NCBI GenBank assembly: GCA_038895395.1
Contig: JAWANJ010000014.1
Location: forward strand, 1 to 19,978
Direction: 5' to 3'
DNA: 19,978 nt
Origin: DTGL01 sp038895395
Lineage (GTDB): Archaea; Iainarchaeota; Iainarchaeia; Iainarchaeales; DTGL01
Of this stretch, positions 14,457 through 19,978 are shown piece by piece. The stretch's first letter is position 1; the number at the start of each line of letters is the position of its first letter. Position numbers and translations under genes: made by a program. The notes beneath the pieces are model-generated. The model had not been told where the DNA came from, did not search any database, and worked only from the letters and a program-made list of their open reading frames with translations.

Positions 14457-15353
14457 ATGCAAACAGAGACTGTTTTTAGATACAAAGATATAATTCCAGA
14501 TTTTGATAAGTTTTTAGAATCCATCTACAAAGAACGTGATGTTACAGTGAGGCTTAATCCACATAAAATTTCAAGGAAAGTTCTTCTGGACAAATTAAAA
14601 TCGTCTTTTAGTGAAGTTAAAGAAATTAAATGGTATGAGCATGCATTTAAGCTTGGAATTAATGATAGGCCTGGAAAGAGCCTTTTGCATGCATTGGGCT
14701 ATTACTATGTACAGGAAGAATCAGCTATGGTGGCACCAATTGTTCTAGATCCAAAGAAAAATTCAACAGTTCTTGACATGTGTGCAGCGCCAGGTGGTAA
14801 AACAACGCAGATATCGGGGCTAATGGAAAACACAGGCACAATTGTAGCTAATGACAAAGCAATACCAAGACTTAAAAGCCTAGTTTCAAATATTTCAAGA
14901 CTTGGCTGCATAAATATAATTGTTACTTGGAATGATGCGAGGCTTCTGAACGTTAAAGATTGTTTTGACTATGTTTTGCTTGATGCTCCATGCACTGGCG
15001 AGGGGAATCTTTTCAAGGAGATAAATCTTATGCCAAAAGGTATGCGTGACAGTCTAGCCAGATTACAAAAAACACTTTTAAGGAAAGCCATTGAAGCTGC
15101 AAAACCAAATGCAACAATAGTTTATTGTACTTGTACATTTGCGCCAGAAGAAAATGAAGAAGTTGTTTCACAAGTCTTAGCTGCAGAAACAGCAAAGATA
15201 GAAAAAATAAATATTGACGTTCCGCATGAAAAAGGACTTGAATGTTTTAACAATAAGGATTATGGCACGGAGTTAAGAAAAGCAATTAGAATTTATCCTT
15301 ACCACTTGAATTCAGGGGGTGCGTTCATTGCAAAACTTAGAAAAAGAGATTGA
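14457..15353 (+). CDS. NSUN/NOL1-type RNA cytosine-5 methyltransferase
   Basis: A 298-residue SAM-dependent enzyme that methylates C5 of cytosine in rRNA or tRNA. SAM-binding motif I is LDMCAAPGGKTTQ (about 106-118). Motif IV is LLDAPCTGEG (about 174-183, with C179). Motif VI is VYCTCTFAPEENEEVV (about 222-237, with C226). The two cysteines are the pair typical of the family, one a nucleophile and the other for product release. An N-terminal RNA-binding segment (TVRLNPHKI, about 30-38) is also typical. The gene lacks the extra C-terminal PUA-like domain, which is encoded separately by the overlapping next gene. Which RNA it modifies cannot be read from the sequence. Confidence 0.93.
   Translation: MQTETVFRYKDIIPDFDKFLESIYKERDVTVRLNPHKISRKVLLDKLKSSFSEVKEIKWYEHAFKLGINDRPGKSLLHALGYYYVQEESAMVAPIVLDPKKNSTVLDMCAAPGGKTTQISGLMENTGTIVANDKAIPRLKSLVSNISRLGCINIIVTWNDARLLNVKDCFDYVLLDAPCTGEGNLFKEINLMPKGMRDSLARLQKTLLRKAIEAAKPNATIVYCTCTFAPEENEEVVSQVLAAETAKIEKINIDVPHEKGLECFNNKDYGTELRKAIRIYPYHLNSGGAFIAKLRKRD
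15315..15321 (+). promoter_or_regulatory. Shine-Dalgarno inside the methyltransferase gene for a TTG start
   Basis: GGGGGTG lies 6 nt before TTG 15328. It supports translation of the downstream gene from within the end of the methyltransferase gene. Confidence 0.5.
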
Positions 15354-15765
15354 AGAGCTTCTATTAAGCTTTGGAATAAAACTTGAATTTCTTGAAAGAT
15401 GGCAAATCGAGAGAATAGGAAATTCATACTGGATTACATCAAAAGGCCTTAAATCTGTCAATGGCTTTAATGTACAATGCAAGGGTCTTAGAATCGCAGA
15501 AAAAACAAAGCTTGGGCTGAAGCCAACTAGCTACGGCTTACAATTTTTAGCACCTTACATCAAAAACAGAGTTGTGGAGCTCAGCAAAGAAGAGCTTTTG
15601 AGCATTGTTAAAGCACAGCCGATCAGAAAGAACTGTGATGATGGTTACATTGCAGTAAGTTTTGGGGGTCATATAATTGGCTGTGCTCTTGCAAAACAAA
15701 GAATGATTTATTCTCAATTTCCAAAAGTCTTGGCCATTGCAATCTCCGAAGCAAATTTTTTATAA
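15328..15765 (+). CDS. RNA-binding pre-PUA/PUA-like partner of the RNA methyltransferase (RsmF C-terminal-like)
   Basis: A 145-residue protein if started at TTG 15328; a GTG at 15319 is also possible but lies in the SD-like GGGGGTG. It overlaps the methyltransferase gene by 26 nt. The N-terminal part is helical (LEKEIEELLLSFGIKLEFLE). The middle has GLRIAEKTKLGLKPTSYGLQFLAPYIKNRVVEL (about 52-84), and the end has DDGYIAVSFGGHIIGCALAKQRMIYSQFPK (about 108-137). These resemble the C-terminal RNA-binding region that in other organisms is fused to RsmF/NSUN-type methyltransferases. Here it is separate but overlapping, so the two products probably work together on the same RNA. A tRNA/rRNA-binding role is inferred. 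Confidence 0.82.
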   Translation: MQNLEKEIEELLLSFGIKLEFLERWQIERIGNSYWITSKGLKSVNGFNVQCKGLRIAEKTKLGLKPTSYGLQFLAPYIKNRVVELSKEELLSIVKAQPIRKNCDDGYIAVSFGGHIIGCALAKQRMIYSQFPKVLAIAISEANFL

Positions 15766-15771
15766 AGCAAC

Positions 15772-15791
15772 AGACACAAATAGACACAAAT
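15772..15791. repeat. Tandem 10-bp direct repeat before a TATA box
   Basis: AGACACAAAT occurs twice in a row, directly upstream of the TATA-like AAATATATAC (15788-15797) of the SAM methyltransferase gene. It may be a regulator or TFB contact site, but two copies can also arise by chance slippage. Confidence 0.5.
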
Positions 15792-15797
15792 ATATAC
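15788..15797 (+). promoter_or_regulatory. TATA box for the SAM methyltransferase gene
   Basis: AAATATATAC is centred about 29 nt before the ATG at 15822, consistent with a short or absent leader. Confidence 0.5.
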
Positions 15798-15821
15798 ATT
15801 TACAGGCAAAAAGTTTTCTAT

Positions 15822-16514
15822 ATGCCTTTAAAACCTTCAAGAGGAAAAAAGTATCCCGCTTCACAGAGATCCGCAGAAGCTAGACATCTGCTTAAAGAGC
15901 GAGCTAAAGGTGCTTGGAGGGTACAAGAGATAATAACGCCTGATGGCAAGCGCCTTGTTAGTCCAAAGTATGGCTATAGTTTTATGAGTGCTAGTTTGTC
16001 TCGGATAGAAAAAAATTTAGGGCTGGATCTCAAAAAAATGATATCACAATCAGAGGACAAATTTAGCATCATTGATCTTGGTTGTGGAGAAGGCACTGCT
16101 CTACAACAATTGCGCAAACTTTTTCCAGACAAGAACAAAGTTGAACTCGTTGGTGTAGCTTTAAATCATAGCCCAATGTGGAAGGATCAAACCATAAGAT
16201 GGATAGTTGCACCCTATTATAAGTTACCAAAAAAGCTTGCAGGTAAAAACTTTGACATAGCATATTCACACTTTGGTATTGAATATTCTCGTGATATAAC
16301 TCGTGACTTGCTTGCTGTGCGTGAAATTTTAAAGGATAATGGGCTGTTAGTGATCACCTTGCCCGCTTTTGAACCACACCCTGAATATGAACACGAGTAT
16401 GTGGAAATAAGCTTAGACAATTATCTTTCAAAAATAGTTGGCTTCAAGCTTGAAAAAGCTTTTAAGTCGTTCTGTGGTTTGGGTAAACTAAACACTCTTG
16501 GGTATTATACCTGA
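15822..16514 (+). CDS. Class I SAM-dependent methyltransferase, unknown substrate
   Basis: A 230-residue protein. Motif I, which binds SAM, is IIDLGCGEGTALQQL near 83-97. An acidic/hydrophobic second strand (VELVGVALN, about 107-115) follows. Motif IV is likely FDIAYSHFGIEYS (about 146-158). Post-motif strands appear in LKDNGLLVITLPAFEPHPEYEHEY. The N-terminal 40 residues are Lys/Arg-rich (KPSRGKKYPASQRSAEARHL), suggesting nucleic-acid or ribosome contact. No recognition domain is evident, so the substrate is unknown. It is placed between RNA-modification genes and tRNA-Ser, which makes an RNA or ribosomal-protein target possible. Start supported by the upstream TATA box. Confidence 0.82.
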   Translation: MPLKPSRGKKYPASQRSAEARHLLKERAKGAWRVQEIITPDGKRLVSPKYGYSFMSASLSRIEKNLGLDLKKMISQSEDKFSIIDLGCGEGTALQQLRKLFPDKNKVELVGVALNHSPMWKDQTIRWIVAPYYKLPKKLAGKNFDIAYSHFGIEYSRDITRDLLAVREILKDNGLLVITLPAFEPHPEYEHEYVEISLDNYLSKIVGFKLEKAFKSFCGLGKLNTLGYYT

Positions 16515-16540
16515 GAAAAGCAAACATTTCTTGATTTTAT

Positions 16541-16625
16541 CGGCGGGACCGGGATTTGAACCCGGGAGAGCTCATCGCTCAGCAGCTTAGCAGGCTGCCG
16601 CCGTGGACCACTGGGCCATCCCGCC
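16541..16625 (-). tRNA. tRNA-Ser(GCU)
   Basis: An 85-nt class II tRNA. The acceptor stem pairs GGCGGGA with TCCCGCC, followed by discriminator G, typical of tRNA-Ser. The anticodon stem GCAGC/GCTGC encloses CTGCTAA, giving anticodon GCU for AGC/AGU codons. The variable arm is long (about TGAGCGATGAGCTC) and the T arm CCGGG-TTCAAAT-CCCGG is intact. No CCA is encoded, as in many archaea. Divergent from the radical SAM gene. Confidence 0.95.
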
Positions 16626-16673
16626 AGCTAAAGAACATATAAAAATATCTTGGGAATCTTTAAAAATTGAACA

Positions 16674-16682
16674 TTTTAAATA
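16674..16682 (+). promoter_or_regulatory. TATA box for the Tes-like radical SAM gene
   Basis: TTTTAAATA predicts transcription from about 16704, just at the SD GGGGTG (16704-16709). It supports translation from GTG at 16716. Confidence 0.5.
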
Positions 16683-16715
16683 CTTTGCCTCAAAAAATTT
16701 AATGGGGTGCTAATT

Positions 16716-17945
16716 GTGAAACAGACCACCAGAGACTTTCTTATAAGGAAAATATACAGTGGTGACAGTATATTTGAATTTGGAGAGCATGTTATAACAG
16801 TTAGTGCAAATGTAAAGCTCACTGAAAAAGAAATAAAACAGGTTTTAAAGAGGCTACTTTTTAGACAGGAGACCCCATTAAGACTTACTGTTAGCTTGTG
16901 CCCAAAATGTGTTGAAGATAAAAAATGGTTAGAAATGAGGCTTCCAGCTCTAATCTTTGAGAAAAATGGAAAAATTAATATAAGAAAGGAATGTCCAAAG
17001 CATGGTATTTACCAAGACCTCTACTGGGGTGACGCTGATTATTACATGAAGCAGCAGAGATTTGCTGATCAAGGTATAACTGTTGAAACTTTTCAGATTG
17101 AAAAAAACTTAGATGAAATAATATGCCCAAATGATTGTGGGCTTTGCAAACAGCATAAAAGCCACACAGCACTTGCAAACCTAGTTGTTACAAACAGATG
17201 TGACCTCTCTTGCTGGTATTGCTTCTTTTTCCAAAAAATGAACGAACCAGTTTATGAGCCGCCTTTGAGCGCAATACGAGAAATGTTGCGATCTTTGCGT
17301 TCTCAGAAGCCGATTGCTTGCAACGCGATACAGCTTACGGGTGGAGAACCAACACTTAGAGAAGATATTGTGGAGATCATAAAAATGTGTCGAGAGGAAG
17401 GTTTTGAGCATGTGCAGCTTAATACTAATGGTATAAGAATAGCCCACAATTATGAACTTGTAGAAAAGATGGTTAAAGCAGGTGTAAATGTTTTCTATGT
17501 TAGCTTCGATGGCGTGACACCAAAAACTAATCCTAAGAACTATTGGGAGATCCCTAAAGCAATAGAGAATATTAGAAAAACAAAGGCAGCAGGCATTGTG
17601 CTAGTGCCAACTGTGATCAATGGATTCAACACCCATGAACTTGGTGACATCATAAGGTTTGCAGCAGCTAACGTTGATGTCGTTCGCGGCGTAAATATGC
17701 AACCAGTTTCTTTAGTTGGGATGATGCCAAAACAAGAAAGAGACAAACAACGAATAACAATTCCACAAGTCATTAAGCTAATTGAGGAGCAAACAAATGG
17801 TGAAATAGGTTTCGAAGATTTTTACACGGTGCCTTGTGTTGGCCCTATAACCAACTTTATAGAGGCTTTAACTGGAAGGCCCCAGTATAGATTGTCAGCG
17901 CACTTTGCATGTGGTGTCGGTACATATGTGCATATAATTTCATAA
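16716..17945 (+). CDS. COG1964/Tes-like radical SAM protein, truncated at the 3' end
   Basis: The 409 visible residues contain the radical SAM motif NRCDLSCWYC (C162, C166, C169) and the LTGGEPTLRED SAM-binding element. The N-terminal cysteines fit the family that includes tetraether synthase (Tes): LCPKC, then ECPKHG, then CPNDCGLCKQHKSHT. Tes couples archaeol tails into tetraether lipids; relatives may act on other alkyl chains, so the exact reaction is not set. The protein stops after AHFACGVGTYVHIIS. In relatives the chain continues well beyond the HFxCGxGTYV element, so the C-terminus is missing here. The break coincides with a change to Bacteroidetes-like sequence. The start is GTG 16716, 6 nt after SD GGGGTG; an in-frame GTG at 16707 overlaps the SD. 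Confidence 0.85.
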   Translation: MKQTTRDFLIRKIYSGDSIFEFGEHVITVSANVKLTEKEIKQVLKRLLFRQETPLRLTVSLCPKCVEDKKWLEMRLPALIFEKNGKINIRKECPKHGIYQDLYWGDADYYMKQQRFADQGITVETFQIEKNLDEIICPNDCGLCKQHKSHTALANLVVTNRCDLSCWYCFFFQKMNEPVYEPPLSAIREMLRSLRSQKPIACNAIQLTGGEPTLREDIVEIIKMCREEGFEHVQLNTNGIRIAHNYELVEKMVKAGVNVFYVSFDGVTPKTNPKNYWEIPKAIENIRKTKAAGIVLVPTVINGFNTHELGDIIRFAAANVDVVRGVNMQPVSLVGMMPKQERDKQRITIPQVIKLIEEQTNGEIGFEDFYTVPCVGPITNFIEALTGRPQYRLSAHFACGVGTYVHIIS

Positions 17946-17960
17946 TAAAATTGGTTGATT
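17925..17960. other. Probable chimeric junction between archaeal and Bacteroidetes-like sequence
   Basis: Within these bases the Tes-like protein loses homology and ends in an accidental stop (TAA at 17943-17945). The next gene on the other strand ends at 17960. Everything to the right has bacterial lipoprotein and T9SS features, while everything to the left is archaeal. The exact join cannot be placed by eye. Confidence 0.7.
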
Positions 17961-18889
17961 TATTTAATTAACTTTTTTGCCCAACCCAGTAAAGTTGCTC
18001 CAACTTTACCTCCTAAACCCGGAAATGTTGATTGAACTGCTCCAGCAAAAGCACTTGCTCCAACTGTACCCCAAGCAACCTTGCCTTGAGAGATATAACT
18101 TCCTGCTGCTCCTAATGCTGCTCCTACTATGGCTCCACCTACGTCAGCAGCAACCTGAGCTACAGCCTCAGGTCCATTAAGATAATTAGCTACGTCTGAA
18201 CCATAGTCATAATCTCGACAAAAAATTGTGCTCGCTTTTGATTGACTAAGAAAAATACAAGCAAAAATCCCTTCATTTTTGTTCCATTGAATATTATTCC
18301 ATTCAATGACATAGTTGTTTATTGTTTGAAGCATAATAGAATAGGTTGTAAGGTAATCAGATGTTAAATACACAGGATTTTCAAAGATATTTTGAAAAGC
18401 ATTTAAGATAAAAGTATATTCTCTATCAGTAAGAAGATAAATATTTTTATTTGTATCATTGTAAGATTTGAGTATATTTAAACTATTTATCGAAAATTGA
18501 TACCAATCTACATTTAACGGATATCCAATTGGATTATCTGGATATGCAGTATTTAGAATGCCAGAAGTAAACATTAAAGAATCAATTGTGTCAATTAGAC
18601 TTAAATTATAATTTAATGAGTCTATCAAGTATGTTCTAATAGAGTTACTAACATAATTTATGATATCGTATTTAGTTGCATTGGTGTCAAAAGTTGGCAA
18701 ATTATTGTTGATTATTTGCATCATTTTATTATGATGTGACCCTAAATCATTTCCACAATCAATACAATTGATTCCAATTGAATTCTTGTTATAGGGAATT
18801 TGATTATCATTTTCTGCATAATTCTTTTCACTACAACTAAAAAGTATTATTGTAATGATATAAATTAAAATATAATTAACTAATTTCAT
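17960..18889 (-). CDS. Putative Bacteroidetes-type lipoprotein with glycine-rich C-terminus
   Basis: A 309-residue protein starting at ATG 18889 (MKLVNYILIYIITIILFSCS). The hydrophobic signal ends in the lipobox LFSC, so cleavage before C19 and lipidation are expected. The body (about 20-230) is rich in Asn, Ile, Tyr and Asp, as is common for AT-rich Bacteroidetes proteins, with a CIDCG motif near 41-45. The last 75 residues switch to Gly/Ala-rich sequence (VGGAIVGAALGAAGSYISQG, then GGKVGATLLGWAKKLIK). That resembles glycine-zipper or bacteriocin-like membrane-active tails. No known domain is recognised. An upstream ATG at 18937 would spoil the signal peptide and is rejected. Function unknown; a surface or toxin-like role is only a guess. 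Confidence 0.7.
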   Translation of the reverse strand: MKLVNYILIYIITIILFSCSEKNYAENDNQIPYNKNSIGINCIDCGNDLGSHHNKMMQIINNNLPTFDTNATKYDIINYVSNSIRTYLIDSLNYNLSLIDTIDSLMFTSGILNTAYPDNPIGYPLNVDWYQFSINSLNILKSYNDTNKNIYLLTDREYTFILNAFQNIFENPVYLTSDYLTTYSIMLQTINNYVIEWNNIQWNKNEGIFACIFLSQSKASTIFCRDYDYGSDVANYLNGPEAVAQVAADVGGAIVGAALGAAGSYISQGKVAWGTVGASAFAGAVQSTFPGLGGKVGATLLGWAKKLIK

Positions 18890-18937
18890 TTTTTCCTCAA
18901 TATTTTGAAATTTTATTCCCCCTATCCATTTTCGCAT

Positions 18938-19200
18938 CGGCAGATTGGGATATTGCCGCTCGTGATAAACAACTTAATTGCAAAAAAAGGGGCAAAGCAC
19001 GATTCACCAATTTACCACACTTGGCTTTTGGCGTTGCCCCATTCCGCACTAAATTTCCACCCGCAGTTGAAAGCAAATATCCTCTCTCGGCAAAATTTTG
19101 GAGAACAGAATAATTTTTTGTTTTGTGATTTTCTACTATCTGGAAAAGTTGCATTAAGCGATGTTTCGATGCAATAAAAATATTTTTCGAGCGTTTTCTT
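18938..19200. other. Intergenic sequence, no gene recognised
   Basis: This stretch lies between the lipoprotein gene and the 8-bp tandem repeat. Open frames exist on both strands but show no domain, SD or codon bias, and they run into the repeat. It is richer in G+C than its flanks in places (for example near 19030-19075), which could mark a dispersed element. I see no RNA gene in it. Confidence 0.5.
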
Positions 19201-19262
19201 AGAGCCATAGAGCCATAGAGCCATAGAGCCATAGAGCCATAGAGCCATAGAGCCATAGAGCC
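19201..19262. repeat. Tandem repeat, unit AGAGCCAT, about 7.75 copies
   Basis: Seven perfect copies of the 8-bp unit AGAGCCAT are followed by six bases of an eighth. Translated, it gives an 8-residue periodic peptide on the minus strand, which explains a misleading open frame. Perfect copies suggest recent slippage or expansion. It lies between the two Bacteroidetes-like genes. The following 19263-19423 has no recognisable gene. Confidence 0.95.
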
Positions 19263-19423
19263 CATTCTATGCCCTTTTCCGAACTTCGCTTTCCTCTATT
19301 CAATTCTGCCAATAACATTTTAAAAAAGTAACATCAACCTTTTGCTAATTTACAAAATTCAATATATGTATAACAAAAAAAATCGAAAAAAATTACAAAT
19401 ATGGCTGAAATTTTTTTAATAAT

Positions 19424-19452
19424 CCATCGGAAGGTTCAAAACCTTCCGATGG
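19424..19452. terminator. Hairpin downstream of the T9SS-domain gene
   Basis: The arms CCATCGGAAGGTT and AACCTTCCGATGG pair over 13 bp with a 3-nt loop. It begins 11 nt after the stop of the minus-strand T9SS gene, where a terminator is expected. On that strand it is followed by ATTATTAAAAAAATTTC rather than a clean U-run, so termination would be by the stable stem or in both directions (the plus strand has TTTTTTT at 19411-19417, on the upstream side). Confidence 0.75.
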
Positions 19453-19463
19453 GGGAAGACATT

Positions 19464-19978
19464 TTACTCCTTTATCATCCTGACTGTTTCTATCTTCGAA
19501 CCATAATTTATTAACAAGTTGTAAGAGCCCGCTGGTAAAGAACTTACATCTAATTCCTTTTCACCAGGGGTTGCATAGCCCGACCATAATGGGTATGCAC
19601 GACCGAGAATATCTACTGCTGTTATTGATATATCTCCCTCTTGTTGTAACGAAATACGGGTAGAGGAAAGAGCGGGATTGGGGAAGATGTTACTTATTAT
19701 CGACTTAAATGATAAACTTGCATAAGGTTCAGCAGCAAAATAAGCACGAATAGCATCTGAGATTAGCCCTCTTTCACTCTCAGCCCATATTATTACACTG
19801 TATGATTTGGAACCTTTTATAGAATAGTCTTCATTATAAGGCTCCATATATTTGAAAGTATATTTAGGAATTAATAAATTTTCTTCAATAACTATTGGTT
19901 TATTAGTAACTTTGCCACCCCTATTATTTTGATCTGTTGGAAAATAAGAAAATGATGAATCATAAGTCTGTTCAAATA
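19464..19978 (-). CDS. C-terminal part of a secreted protein with a type IX secretion sorting domain (5' end outside window)
   Basis: The minus-strand frame stays open from the right edge to a stop at 19464, giving at least 170 residues; the N-terminus is missing. An internal ATG at 19847 is not needed as a start. The last 75 residues, beginning SNIFPNPALSSTRISLQ, match the T9SS type A sorting domain: PNP motif, ITAVDILGRAYPLWSGYA, DVSSLPAGSYNLLIN and a final basic ETVRMIK. This domain directs export and cell-surface attachment in Bacteroidetes and is cleaved off afterwards. The upstream region (about 1-95 of the visible part) shows no recognised catalytic domain, so the cargo is unknown. Strong evidence that this end of the window is from a Bacteroidetes relative. 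Confidence 0.85.
   Translation of the reverse strand, partial: FEQTYDSSFSYFPTDQNNRGGKVTNKPIVIEENLLIPKYTFKYMEPYNEDYSIKGSKSYSVIIWAESERGLISDAIRAYFAAEPYASLSFKSIISNIFPNPALSSTRISLQQEGDISITAVDILGRAYPLWSGYATPGEKELDVSSLPAGSYNLLINYGSKIETVRMIKE

Noticed and set aside
19201..19262. CRISPR array
   Set aside because: The unit is 8 bp with no spacers; it is a simple tandem repeat.
18897..19265. 122-codon minus-strand open frame with a repeating GSMALWLY peptide
   Set aside because: Its start is only the translated 8-bp repeat, and the rest has no domain; treated as noncoding.

Overview
The window has two unlike parts. Positions 1 to about 17,940 are archaeal. TATA boxes of the TTTTAAATA type lie 25-30 nt before many start codons. 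Both tRNA genes lack an encoded CCA. Archaeal families with no assigned function (DUF131, DUF763) are present, and several genes start after a GGTG-type Shine-Dalgarno (SD) site. Gene order is dense and AT-rich, with housekeeping genes on both strands and many small membrane proteins. This fits a small-genome archaeon, possibly a DPANN lineage, but the sequence does not fix the phylum. From about 17,950 to the end the genes look like Bacteroidetes: a lipoprotein, an 8-bp tandem repeat, and a protein ending in a type IX secretion (T9SS) sorting domain.

Layout of the archaeal part. A partial membrane protein runs off the left edge. It is followed by a PflX-like radical SAM protein, a DUF131 protein and a DUF763 protein. 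Next comes purB overlapping cysS (purine synthesis and Cys-tRNA charging), then a Yip1-like membrane protein broken by a 10-N assembly gap, divergent from a RibL-like nucleotidyltransferase (FAD synthesis). Positions 7,177-9,854 hold a compact divergent module: a GNAT acetyltransferase, a retropepsin-like RimK-associated protease, a degenerate RimK-like ATP-grasp protein and an apparently intact one. purA and a ribbon-helix-helix protein follow. After them come a membrane-anchored thioredoxin-fold protein, a ferredoxin and a DUF59/SufT-like protein, suggesting thiol, electron-transfer and Fe-S functions. The next block is translation-related: a free-standing EF-Tu domain II protein, tRNA-Leu(CAA), an NSUN-type RNA m5C methyltransferase, a pre-PUA/PUA-like partner and a SAM methyltransferase. 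tRNA-Ser(GCU) and a COG1964/Tes-like radical SAM gene follow. The radical SAM gene is cut off exactly where the sequence changes character.

The most interesting intact biology is the ATP-grasp / pseudo-ATP-grasp / aspartyl protease / GNAT module, which looks like a possible peptide-tagging and untagging (amidoligase) system. The most important caution is the likely chimeric join near 17,925-17,960. The two sides should not be assigned to one organism without read-level evidence.
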